This document shows, piece by piece, positions 24,168-32,970 of a stretch of DNA of 42,185 nucleotides (position 1 is its first letter; each line of letters opens with the position of its first letter). This DNA is from Rhodobacteraceae bacterium HLUCCA08. GTDB lineage: Bacteria > Pseudomonadota > Alphaproteobacteria > Rhodobacterales > Rhodobacteraceae. Location of the stretch: assembly GCA_001314655.1 (NCBI GenBank), contig LJSF01000039.1, forward strand, positions 1 through 42,185. Reading direction: 5' to 3'. The position numbers were made by a program, and so were the translations under genes. The notes under the pieces were generated by a model that was given only the letters and a program-made list of their open reading frames with translations, searched no databases and was not told the origin of the DNA.

Positions 24168-24602
24168 ATGCCGCTGGAATACCTGCACACGATGGTCCGG
24201 GTGAAGGACCTTGAAACCTCCATCGCCTTCTACGAATTGCTGGGCCTGAAGGAACGCCGAAGGATCGACAACGACAAGGGCCGCTTCACCCTGGTCTTCC
24301 TGTGCCCGCCGGACCAGGACGATGGCCACGCCGATGTCGAACTGACCTACAATTGGGACGGCGACGAGGCCCTGCCCGCCGACAGCCGCCATTTCGGCCA
24401 CCTGGCCTATCGCTGCGACGACATCTACGCCCTGTGCCAGAGGTTGATGGACAATGGCGTGACCATCAACCGCCCGCCGCGGGACGGGCACATGGCCTTT
24501 GTCCGCTCGCCCGACAACATCTCGGTCGAATTGCTGCAAAGGGGCGATCCGCTGCCGCCGGCCGAACCCTGGGCCAGCATGGAAAACACCGGCCATTGGT
24601 GA
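24168..24602 (+). CDS. gloA: Lactoylglutathione lyase (glyoxalase I)
   Basis: A 144-residue VOC-fold enzyme that converts the methylglyoxal-glutathione hemithioacetal to S-lactoylglutathione. The four metal ligands fit H7, E58, H78 and E121, and the typical LHTMVRVKDLETSIAFYELL start and GHLAYRCDDI segment are present. Length is right for the single-domain bacterial form, which normally uses nickel or cobalt. GGGG precedes the ATG. Confidence 0.92.
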   Translation: MPLEYLHTMVRVKDLETSIAFYELLGLKERRRIDNDKGRFTLVFLCPPDQDDGHADVELTYNWDGDEALPADSRHFGHLAYRCDDIYALCQRLMDNGVTINRPPRDGHMAFVRSPDNISVELLQRGDPLPPAEPWASMENTGHW

Positions 24603-24636
24603 CCCGGCGCGCCCAGCCGGCGGCGCTGGCCCCGAC

Positions 24637-25317
24637 ATGACGCGCGCGCGGGCCCTTGTCGCCGCGGCGCTGACCGCGCTGCCGGCGCCGGGGCTGGCCG
24701 AGTGCCGCCTGGCCCTGGCGATCGGCATGGACGTGTCCTCGTCGGTCGATGCCTTCGAGGATGCGCTGCAGCGGCAGGGCCTGGCCCACGCCCTGCTGGC
24801 CGACCCGGTGCAAGAGGCGTTCTTCGACGGCCCGCCCGTGGCGCTGGCGGTGTTCGAATGGTCCGGGCGCTACAACCAGCGGCTGATCGTCGACTGGACC
24901 CTGGTCGACACCCCGGACGCGCTGGCGGCGATGTCGACCCGGATCGCCGGCAGCCGGCGCGGCACCGACGATTACCCGACCGCCCTGGGCCATGCGCTCG
25001 CCTTCGGTGCGATGCTGCTGCAAGAGGCGCCCGTCTGCTGGCAGGCCAAGATCGACATTTCGGGCGACGGGCCCAACAACGAGGGCTATCCTGCCGGTTC
25101 GGCCTATCGCGCCTTTCCCTTCGACGGTGTCACGGTGAACGGGCTGGCGATCGTCGCCGAGGACGGATCGGGCACCCTGGCCCATTACCGGACCGAGGTG
25201 ATCCGCGGCCCCGACGCCTTCGTCGAGGTGGCCCGCGGCTTCGAGGATTTCCAGGCCGCGATGGAGCGCAAGCTGGAACGCGAACTCGCCGCCCAGGTGA
25301 TCGGGGCACAGGAATGA
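24637..25317 (+). CDS. DUF1194 von Willebrand-like exported protein, copy 1
   Basis: A 226-residue exported protein with a signal peptide (residues 1-21, cleaved before ECRLAL). The von Willebrand A-like fold shows a MIDAS start at MDVSSSVD (DxSxS) and the DISGDGPNN strand. DUF1194 proteins are of unknown function and common in Rhodobacterales. The start is the ATG at 24637. It ends in an ATGA overlap with the second DUF1194 gene, so the two are cotranslated. Its C-terminal FEDFQAAMERKLERELA is shared with copy 2. Confidence 0.82.
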   Translation: MTRARALVAAALTALPAPGLAECRLALAIGMDVSSSVDAFEDALQRQGLAHALLADPVQEAFFDGPPVALAVFEWSGRYNQRLIVDWTLVDTPDALAAMSTRIAGSRRGTDDYPTALGHALAFGAMLLQEAPVCWQAKIDISGDGPNNEGYPAGSAYRAFPFDGVTVNGLAIVAEDGSGTLAHYRTEVIRGPDAFVEVARGFEDFQAAMERKLERELAAQVIGAQE

Positions 25318-26204
25318 TCGGCCGGGCGCTGGCCGTGTCGGCGCTGCTGGCCGGGCCGGCGGCGGCGCAATGCCGGCAGGCGCTGGTGCTGGCGCTGGAT
25401 GTCTCGGGATCGGTCGATGCCCGCGAATACCGCTTGCAACTGGATGGGCTGGCCGCGGCCCTGGGCGCGCCGGAGGTGCGCGCCGCGCTTCTGTCGGACC
25501 CGTCGCACCCGGTGCGGATCGCGGTCTTCGAATGGTCCGGCCCGCGCGATCAGCGGGTCCTGGTGGACTGGACCCCGATCACCGACGACGCGGTGCTGCA
25601 GGCGATCCGGGACCGCCTGCGCGCCACCGAACGGGTGCGCAGCCAGCCCTCGACCGGTATCGGCCAGGCGGTGCGGCTGGGCTTTGCCATGCTCGAGGAT
25701 CAATCCGGATGCTGGCGGCTCACGCTGGATGTGTCCGGCGACGGAAAGGACAATGCCGGTGCCCGCCCGCGCGAGATCGAGGCGCCGCCCGGGATCACCG
25801 TCAACGGCCTTGTCGTCGGCACGCCCCGGCCCGACACCTATTCCGGCCGCACCGCCTATCTGGAGGATCTGGCCGCCTATTACACCGCCGAGGTGATCCG
25901 CGGCCCCGATGCCTTCGTCGCGCTTGCGGTGGGGTTCGAGGATTACCAGCGCGCCATGGAACGCAAGCTGCTGCGCGAATTGCAGGCGGTGGCGATCGGC
26001 CTTGGCCCGGCCCCGGCGCCTCCGGCCCTGCCGCCCCCCGTCCTGTCGCCCCCGGTCCTGTCGCCCCCGGTCCTGTCGCCCCCCGTCCTGTCGCCCACGG
26101 TCCTGCCGCCGCCCGTCCTGGCGCCCCCGGTCCTGTCGGCGACCGGCGCCCGGCCCGCCCCCGGGGTCGGAGCACCGCCCGGCGGCCCGCGACCCGGTCA
26201 GTAG
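25314..26204 (+). CDS. DUF1194 protein, copy 2, with a Pro-rich repeat tail
   Basis: A 296-residue paralogue of the preceding gene, with signal peptide (cleavage near AAAQC), MIDAS motif LDVSGSVD and the same C-terminal helix (FEDYQRAMERKLLREL). It then has a proline-rich extension made of about seven copies of a PPVLS-type pentapeptide, coded by 15-bp tandem repeats (26028-26132), and a further Pro/Gly tail. It overlaps the convergent MarR gene by 7 bases. The two copies may form one complex. Confidence 0.8.
   Translation: MIGRALAVSALLAGPAAAQCRQALVLALDVSGSVDAREYRLQLDGLAAALGAPEVRAALLSDPSHPVRIAVFEWSGPRDQRVLVDWTPITDDAVLQAIRDRLRATERVRSQPSTGIGQAVRLGFAMLEDQSGCWRLTLDVSGDGKDNAGARPREIEAPPGITVNGLVVGTPRPDTYSGRTAYLEDLAAYYTAEVIRGPDAFVALAVGFEDYQRAMERKLLRELQAVAIGLGPAPAPPALPPPVLSPPVLSPPVLSPPVLSPTVLPPPVLAPPVLSATGARPAPGVGAPPGGPRPGQ
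26028..26141 (+). repeat. 15-bp tandem repeat in the DUF1194 copy 2 tail
   Basis: Seven units of CTGTCGCCCCCGGTC (with small changes) run from 26028 to 26132, followed by a partial unit. Each encodes Leu-Ser-Pro-Pro-Val. The unit is a multiple of three, so gain or loss by slippage would change tail length without breaking the frame. Confidence 0.85.
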
Positions 26205-26716
26205 ATGTAGCGGATCTGCTCGGTCCAGTAGCGTTCCACCCGGCGCAGCGAGGTGGTGATATGGTCGATCCCGTCCATGTCCAGCACGCCGCGGTCCTGC
26301 AGGCCCGCGGCGTGACGTTCGAACAATTCGGCGACGACGTTGCGCACCTTCAGCCCCTTTTCGGTCAGATGCACCCGGACCGACCGGCGGTCGATCTCGC
26401 AGCGCTGGTGGTGCATGTAGCCCAGTTCGACCAGTTTCTTGAGGTTGTAGCTGACATTCGAGCCCTGGTAATAGCCACGCGATTTCAGCTCTCCGGCGGT
26501 GACCTCGTTGTCGCCGACATTGAACAAGAGTAGCGCCTGGACCGGGTTCAGCTCGATCACGCCGATCCGCTCGAACTCGTCCTTGATGACGTCCAGAAGC
26601 AGCCGATGCAGCCGTTCGACCAGCGTCAGCGTCTCCAGGTAAGAGGCCATGAACCCCGCATGGCGCCCTTCCGACCCAGAGGTGCCACCCGACGCGGGTA
26701 TCGAATGAAGGCTCAT
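26198..26716 (-). CDS. MarR-family regulator, LdtR/PetP type
   Basis: A 172-residue winged-helix regulator. The core (LHRLLLDVIKDEFERIGV, then NPVQALLLFNVGDNEVTAGE, GYYQGSNVSYNLKKLVELGY and QRCEIDRRSVRVHLTEKG) is very close to LdtR/PetP-type proteins of alphaproteobacteria as I recall them, which control cell-wall L,D-transpeptidase and stress genes. The ATG at 26716 is preferred (GGAG at about 10 bases) to a TTG at 26725. A palindrome lies upstream. The 3' end overlaps the convergent DUF1194 gene. Confidence 0.85.
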   Translation of the reverse strand: MSLHSIPASGGTSGSEGRHAGFMASYLETLTLVERLHRLLLDVIKDEFERIGVIELNPVQALLLFNVGDNEVTAGELKSRGYYQGSNVSYNLKKLVELGYMHHQRCEIDRRSVRVHLTEKGLKVRNVVAELFERHAAGLQDRGVLDMDGIDHITTSLRRVERYWTEQIRYIY

Positions 26717-26766
26717 CGGATCCAACTCCGTTCCGTTTCGTTCGGCGACCCTTCTGGGACCGAATC

Positions 26767-26780
26767 ACCGAACAATCGGT
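26767..26780. promoter_or_regulatory. Candidate operator upstream of the MarR gene
   Basis: ACCGA-ACAA-TCGGT is a perfect 14-bp palindrome between the marR start and the sdhE stop, about 50 bp before the marR ATG. It fits an autoregulatory MarR site. The overlap with the sdhE stop region means it could instead be part of a weak terminator. Confidence 0.4.
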
Positions 26781-27079
26781 TAAACAGGCTGGATTTTTTC
26801 CGTGTTGTCCCGGGGCGCGGTGATCCCGCTGGCGCCGGCGGCGATGTCGTCGACCAGCGGCATGAAGGCCTCGGGCGCCCGCGCCTGACCGCTGATCCAG
26901 GCGTAAAGGTCGTGGTCGCTTTCGTCCAGAAGCCGCTCATAGGCGTCCAGCGCGCCGTCCTCCATGCCCGCCAGCGCCCGGTCCGCATAGGCGCCCAGGA
27001 TCAGGTCCATCTCGCGGATGCCGCGCCGGATCGAGCGCATGTAAAGCCGCTTGCGCCGGGTCGCCCGATCCTCGGTCAT
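26780..27079 (-). CDS. sdhE: SdhE, succinate dehydrogenase flavinylation factor
   Basis: A 99-residue member of the SdhE/Sdh5 (DUF339) family, which promotes covalent attachment of FAD to SdhA. The conserved RGIREMDLIL (Arg19-Gly20, then Glu23 and Asp25) is present and the length is typical. It overlaps the end of the XRE gene by four bases (ATGA), so it is translationally coupled to it. Confidence 0.88.
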   Translation of the reverse strand: MTEDRATRRKRLYMRSIRRGIREMDLILGAYADRALAGMEDGALDAYERLLDESDHDLYAWISGQARAPEAFMPLVDDIAAGASGITAPRDNTEKIQPV

Positions 27080-27504
27080 GCGGCCTCCTGCAGCAGCGTG
27101 CGCAGGCGCTTTTCCAGTTGCCCCATGCGTTCGGCCCCGGCCAGCATCTGGGCCCGCAGCGTGCGCATCTCGGCCAGCAGGGCATGGGCATCGGCGCCCA
27201 GCGCGGCGACCGCGTCGGGGGCGTCGGGGCCGTCGCCTTCGCCGGTCAGAAGCCAGCGGATGCTGACCCCCAGCACGCCCGCGGCCATCTGCAGCTTGTT
27301 GGCGCGCGGCTCGTTCAGGTCGTCCTCCCAGTTGCGCAGGGTGCTCAGCTTGATCCCCATGCGCCGGGCCAGGTCCTTCTGGCTCAGCCCGGCGGCCTCG
27401 CGCGCGCCCGCCAGCCGGTCGCCGAAGGTGGCCTGTTCCTCGGAATACCAGTCGCCGGCCCCGGTCGGGCCTTGTGCGGATTCGGTGGTGTCCTCGCCGG
27501 TCAT
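27076..27504 (-). CDS. XRE-family transcriptional regulator
   Basis: A 142-residue protein with an HTH_3 domain at about residues 25-85 (FGDRLAGAREAAGLSQKDLA, then LSTLRNWEDDLNEPRANKLQ and the GVSIRWLLTGEG end) and a C-terminal Ala/Leu/Arg helix that may be a coiled coil (about 100-142). AGGAGA precedes the ATG. It begins a two-gene unit with sdhE and is divergent from aspC. Its targets are unknown. Confidence 0.85.
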   Translation of the reverse strand: MTGEDTTESAQGPTGAGDWYSEEQATFGDRLAGAREAAGLSQKDLARRMGIKLSTLRNWEDDLNEPRANKLQMAAGVLGVSIRWLLTGEGDGPDAPDAVAALGADAHALLAEMRTLRAQMLAGAERMGQLEKRLRTLLQEAA

Positions 27505-27557
27505 GGGGTCGTTCTCCTGTCAGGCTTGTGCTTGATCGGTTTCACGGACCACCATAA

Positions 27558-28799
<1,242 letters not shown>

Positions 28800-28888
28800 A
28801 TGCGGCGGAATGATCGGGACCGGTGACAGGGCCCGCGCCTTATCTTATAGGTAGGGCCAGCGATCAGGCGCAACGGAGGGAGCTTACG

Positions 28889-29305
28889 GTGGGATCGGAA
28901 CTGCCCGAATACTACTTCCGCGTGCGCGAGAACGGCGCGGCGGTGTTCCGCGTGGATACCGAGAACCGCCATCGCCGGATCGAGATGGACCAGATCGCCG
29001 TGGTCAACATCAACAACGGTCAGGTCAAGCCCCAGGGCGACCGAATTCTGTCCGAGGCCGATCTCAAGGTCATCCGCGACTGGATGGAGGAGCGCATGGC
29101 GCTTCTGGCGCGGCGCGATATCGACGACATCCACCGGGCGGTCGACTACCTCAACGTCACCACCCAATGGGTCCAGTCCAAGGCCACCGACGACCAGCTC
29201 GAGGACGTGACCGACGCATTGCTTCTGGCGATGCATGACCTGCGCTCGGTCCTGGTGCGTAAGAAGGCCGATCGGCTGATGAAGGGCCAGGATGCGGCCG
29301 AGTAG
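28889..29305 (+). CDS. Conserved hypothetical protein of Rhodobacterales
   Basis: A 138-residue acidic protein without signal or membrane segments. The GTG at 28889 is chosen because GGAGGGAG lies just upstream; a GTG at 28823 in frame lacks such a site. I recognise the style (ELPEYYFRVRENGAAVFRVD, then QIAVVNINNGQVKPQGDRIL and a helical C-terminus) as a protein seen in many Rhodobacterales, but know no function. It is followed directly by an AT-rich palindrome. Confidence 0.75.
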   Translation: MGSELPEYYFRVRENGAAVFRVDTENRHRRIEMDQIAVVNINNGQVKPQGDRILSEADLKVIRDWMEERMALLARRDIDDIHRAVDYLNVTTQWVQSKATDDQLEDVTDALLLAMHDLRSVLVRKKADRLMKGQDAAE

Positions 29306-29356
29306 GATCGAATTTATGTAAATTCGATCGGTGCACCGAATTTATATAAATTCGGT
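29306..29356. terminator. Pair of AT-rich palindromes between convergent genes
   Basis: Palindrome 1 has arms GATCGAATTTA (29306-29316) and TAAATTCGATC (29319-29329), 2-nt centre. Palindrome 2 has arms ACCGAATTTAT (29335-29345) and ATAAATTCGGT (29346-29356), no spacer. The first starts at the base after one stop codon and the second ends on the first base of the MATE stop codon, so they probably serve as back-to-back terminators. They are sharply AT-rich in a very GC-rich setting. AAATTCG and CGAATTT from the two can also pair with each other. Confidence 0.6.
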
Positions 29357-30720
29357 CACCCCGACACCGCGATGCGCACCGACCGGCGCCAGAACCGCGC
29401 CGACAGGCTGACCGCCGCGGCCAGCAGACCCACGGTCAGCCCCAGCCACAGCCCCTCGGCCCCCCAGCCCAGCGAAAAGGCCATCACGTAGCTGGCCGGG
29501 ATGCCGATCAGCCAGTAGCTGACCGCGGCCAGCCACATCGGCACATTGGTGTCCTGCACCCCGCGCAACAGCGAAATCGCCACGATCTGGGCCGCGTCGA
29601 CGAACTGGAACAGCGCCGCCAGCATCACCAGGCGGATGCCGATCTCGATCACCGCGTCGCGGGCCGGCTCGTCGGGATCGACGAACAGCCCGACCATCGG
29701 CCCCGGCACCGCCAGCAGCAGCACCACGACCAGCGCGCCGAAGCCGAAGGATACGGCAAAGGCGGCCAGCGCACCGCGGCGCAGCTCGGGTTCGTTGCGG
29801 CGCCCGAAATGGCCGCCGGCCCGGATCGTCGCGGCCGAGGACATGCCGACATGGAACATGAAGAACAGCGCGGTCAGCTGCAGCGCGATGCCATGGGCGG
29901 CCAGCTCGATCTCGCCGATCCAGCCCATCATGACCGACGAGGCGGCGAACAGCCCGCCCTCGGCCAGACCGGTCAGCCCGATCGGCACGCCCAGCCGGAA
30001 CACCTGGGCCAGCGCCTCCGTATCCGGCCGCCAGAGCCGCGCGAACAGCGCATCACCCCGCCGCACCGCATGGGCATAGACCGCCAGCGCCAGCAATTGC
30101 GCGGCCTGCACCAGGATCGAGGCGATGGCCGCACCCCGGATGCCCAGTTCCGGCGCGCCCAGGTTGCCGAAGATCAGCGCGTAATTGACCAGCGCGTTCA
30201 GCGCCACCCCGCCCAGGGTCACCCACAGCTGGATGCCGGTGCGCTGGATCCCGGCCAGCAGGGCGCGCACCGCCTCTTGCGCCAGGGCCGGGAACAGGCC
30301 CCAGGCGGCGATCGCCAGGTAACGCTGGGCCTCGGCGGCCACGGCCGGGGTCTGGCCGATGGCCAGAAACAGCGGCTCGGACACCAGAAAGACCGGCGCC
30401 AGCAGCGCCGCATAGGCGGTGCCCAGCCACAGCGCCATGCGCATCACCCGGCGCGCGCGGACCTCGTCGCCCAGCTCCTCGGCCGCGGCCACCAGCGGCA
30501 CCACCGCCTGGGCGAAACCCCGCCCCAGCACGAAGACCACGAACCAGATCGAGGTCGCCACCGTCGCCGCCGCCAGGGCGGTCACGTCGTACCAGCCCAG
30601 CATGATCACATCGGTCATGTGGATGGAAAACGCCGCCAGCGCCGTGCCCACCAGCGGCAGGCCAAGGCCGACGAGGCGCCTGACATGGGTGGCGAAAGGG
30701 GTCTGGGGCAAGGCGGTCAT
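29356..30720 (-). CDS. MATE-family efflux transporter
   Basis: A 454-residue membrane protein with about 12 hydrophobic segments in two repeated halves (each beginning with a TD-VMLG-like or AEGGLFAASSVMMGW segment), as in NorM-type multidrug and toxin extrusion proteins, which exchange Na+ or H+ for organic cations. Length is normal. No strong Shine-Dalgarno sequence is seen before the ATG at 30720. It ends at the second palindrome. Substrate unknown. Confidence 0.9.
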   Translation of the reverse strand: MTALPQTPFATHVRRLVGLGLPLVGTALAAFSIHMTDVIMLGWYDVTALAAATVATSIWFVVFVLGRGFAQAVVPLVAAAEELGDEVRARRVMRMALWLGTAYAALLAPVFLVSEPLFLAIGQTPAVAAEAQRYLAIAAWGLFPALAQEAVRALLAGIQRTGIQLWVTLGGVALNALVNYALIFGNLGAPELGIRGAAIASILVQAAQLLALAVYAHAVRRGDALFARLWRPDTEALAQVFRLGVPIGLTGLAEGGLFAASSVMMGWIGEIELAAHGIALQLTALFFMFHVGMSSAATIRAGGHFGRRNEPELRRGALAAFAVSFGFGALVVVLLLAVPGPMVGLFVDPDEPARDAVIEIGIRLVMLAALFQFVDAAQIVAISLLRGVQDTNVPMWLAAVSYWLIGIPASYVMAFSLGWGAEGLWLGLTVGLLAAAVSLSARFWRRSVRIAVSG

Positions 30721-30760
30721 ACGCCGCCATAGACCGCCCTTGGGGGGCGGGCAAGCCCGC

Positions 30761-31696
30761 TCAGAGCGCCCGCATCAGCAGCGGCAGGGCCAGCGCCAGG
30801 ACCAGCGCGCCGGCGGCGATCTCGATCGCCGCGGCAAGGCGCGCGGCCCCCGGCCCCGAAGCCGCCTGCATCATCGCCGAGCGGCGGAAGGTCACGCTGG
30901 CCAGGGCCACGGCGACGGTCACGCTGGCGGTGCCCAGCCCCATGACGAAGGCGCCGATGATGCCGGCCCAGTCGATCTCCAGCCGCCAGCACAGGATCAG
31001 CAGGAACAGCGCCCCGGTGCAGGGCCGGATCGCCACCGCGCCGATCAGCACCAGCGCATCGCGCAGCGAGCGGACCTGTTCGGCCTGTTCCGGCGTCGGC
31101 CCATGGGCATGGCCGCAACGCGCACAGGCGGCCCCGTCCCCGGCGTGGTCGTGGTCGTGGTCGTGGTGAGGCGCGGGATCATGCGGATGCGCGTCCGCAA
31201 TCCGTGCCCGCCACAGCCCGCGCCCGCCGCGGGCCAGCAGCCACAGCCCGATCCCGCCGATCAGCGCCCAGGACAGCGGTTCCAGCGTGCGGTCGGCCAG
31301 CCCCTCCATGTCCTCGCGGCCCCAGCCGGTCAGCCAGATCGCGCCATAGACCAGCGCCACCGCGGTGCCCGCCTGGGCCAGCGAGGTCGCCACCGCCAGC
31401 GCCGACAGCCGCAACGCGCTGACCCGGCGGGCCACGCCGTAGCCGCCGATCACCACCTTGCCGTGGCCCGGCCCGGCGGCGTGAAAGAACCCATAGGCGA
31501 ACGCCAGCCCCCAAAGCGTCGCCAGCGCCCCCGGCGCGCCCTGTTTCAGCGCCCGCAAGGCGCCGGCCATGGCGTTCTGCACCTCGCGCTGGCCCTGCGC
31601 GGCGCGAAAGCCGATCCAGTCGGCCCCGCCGAAGCCCCACAGCCAGACCGCCAGCGCCGCCAGCAGCGCCAGGGGAATCAGGAAGAGCCGGCGCAT
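30761..31696 (-). CDS. Nickel/cobalt exporter-like protein (NicO/RcnA family)
   Basis: A 311-residue inner-membrane protein with about six to seven hydrophobic segments. The family motifs HAAGPGHGK and RPCTGALF are present, with a His-rich cytoplasmic loop (PHDPAPHHDHDHDHAGD, then CARCGHAHG) that would bind Ni, Co or Zn. The start at 31696 gives a proper first membrane segment and overlaps the upstream DUF1007 gene by 19 bases, so translation is coupled. NicO/DUF1007 pairs are a known association in alphaproteobacteria; direction and metal are not proven here. Confidence 0.85.
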   Translation of the reverse strand: MRRLFLIPLALLAALAVWLWGFGGADWIGFRAAQGQREVQNAMAGALRALKQGAPGALATLWGLAFAYGFFHAAGPGHGKVVIGGYGVARRVSALRLSALAVATSLAQAGTAVALVYGAIWLTGWGREDMEGLADRTLEPLSWALIGGIGLWLLARGGRGLWRARIADAHPHDPAPHHDHDHDHAGDGAACARCGHAHGPTPEQAEQVRSLRDALVLIGAVAIRPCTGALFLLILCWRLEIDWAGIIGAFVMGLGTASVTVAVALASVTFRRSAMMQAASGPGAARLAAAIEIAAGALVLALALPLLMRAL

Positions 31697-32328
31697 GTCA
31701 CCGTGATCGTATCGGCGAAGGCCTCGCCCACTTCGGGAAAGAAATCCTCGGCCTCGTCCTGGGGCATGGCGTAAAGCAGCTCTTCGACCATGTCGGTCGC
31801 GGCCAGGATATCGGCCCGCGCGATCCGCGCCTCGCAACCCTCGCCGCCGGTGACCGTGACCGGCGTCTCGACCGTGTAGGCGGTGTAATAGCCCGGATCG
31901 AAGACCCGGATCGTCACCGGCCCGTCCAGCGGCGCGCGCACCTCGCGCAGATGGGTTTCGACCATCCGGCCCTCGACGAAATCGAAGCCGGTTTCGCGGC
32001 GCGCGCCCAGGGCCACCGGTTCGCCGCCGACGCTGACCGTCAGATCGCCGCCATAGCCCTCGGGCCAGGCCAGGACATAGGCGGCCAGCTCTTCCAGTTC
32101 GGGCGGGGTCAGGGTGCCGTCCAGATCCTCGTCCAGGCCCATGTCCTCGGTCACCAGAAGCGAGAAGAACTCGTCATAGATCCAGGTCAGGCGCACGGCC
32201 TCCAGCCCCTCGGGGCTGATCACCACCTCGACCCGCGCATCGACGAAGATATGCGGATGGGCGGCGGCAAGACCGGGGGCAAGGCCGGGGGCAAGACAGG
32301 CGAAAACGGCGGCGCGGATCATGCCCAT
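31678..32328 (-). CDS. DUF1007 periplasmic protein, partner of NicO
   Basis: A 216-residue exported protein. The signal peptide (ACLAPGLAPGLAAA) precedes the family hallmark HPHIFVDARVEVV. The rest has the typical WIYDEFFSLL and DLDGTLTPPELEEL (an EF-hand-like acidic loop) segments. DUF1007 proteins usually neighbour NicO transporters and may deliver or sense metal. ATG codons at 32328 and 32322 are both possible; neither has a strong ribosome binding site. Confidence 0.82.
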   Translation of the reverse strand: MGMIRAAVFACLAPGLAPGLAAAHPHIFVDARVEVVISPEGLEAVRLTWIYDEFFSLLVTEDMGLDEDLDGTLTPPELEELAAYVLAWPEGYGGDLTVSVGGEPVALGARRETGFDFVEGRMVETHLREVRAPLDGPVTIRVFDPGYYTAYTVETPVTVTGGEGCEARIARADILAATDMVEELLYAMPQDEAEDFFPEVGEAFADTITVTCAGSS

Positions 32329-32434
32329 TCGCTAGCGCGCGGCCGCCGGGGCGTCCAGCGGCGATTGCGCGCCTCGGCAGGTTTGCGCCATGCCATGCCG
32401 GGCCGCGCCGCGCCGCCGGTCGCCGGCTCGGCGC

Positions 32435-32830
32435 TCAGCCCTGGCAGGCCAGAACCCAGGTATTGACGAAGCTTTCGTTGATCACCGACCAGGTCGCCTC
32501 GAACGGACCTTCGCGGCGGGCGGCACTGGCGGGATAGGCCAGCACGTCCATCCCGGTGACCGACATGGTCGCCGCGACCGCCGACATGCCCTGGTCCGAC
32601 ACCAGGATCAGTTCGGTCTGGGTCGGATCGAACCGGGGCGAGCGGGTCGACAGGCGCACCCTGTCGCCCATCGGCTCGATGGTGAATATCTTGGCCATGT
32701 TGCCGTCGATCCAGCTCTGGTCCGAGGTGCCTTCGAACTGAAGCTCGGACACCGAACAGGTGTAGCTGGACTGGGCCTGGGCGGATCCGGCAAGGGCAAG
32801 GGCGGCAAGGGCAAGGGCAATCTGGCGCAT
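32435..32830 (-). CDS. Small secreted protein of unknown function
   Basis: A 131-residue protein starting MRQIALALAALALAGSAQAQ, a clear Sec signal peptide; its coding sequence is made of a repeated GGCAAGG-type unit. The mature ~111 residues contain two Cys (SYTCSVSE and VLACQG) that could form one disulphide joining both ends. I do not recognise a domain. It is divergent from parE (140-bp gap). Confidence 0.7.
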   Translation of the reverse strand: MRQIALALAALALAGSAQAQSSYTCSVSELQFEGTSDQSWIDGNMAKIFTIEPMGDRVRLSTRSPRFDPTQTELILVSDQGMSAVAATMSVTGMDVLAYPASAARREGPFEATWSVINESFVNTWVLACQG

Positions 32831-32970
32831 GAATGGTCTCCGATGATGAACACCGACACTTTGGGCCGACCCGGCGCCAGACTGCAACCCCCGATCCCGG
32901 GCGATCATCCGATTGCGCCCGCCCCCCCTTTTCGCCACAATACCGGCCAATCACGAAAGGCAGAGCAGCC

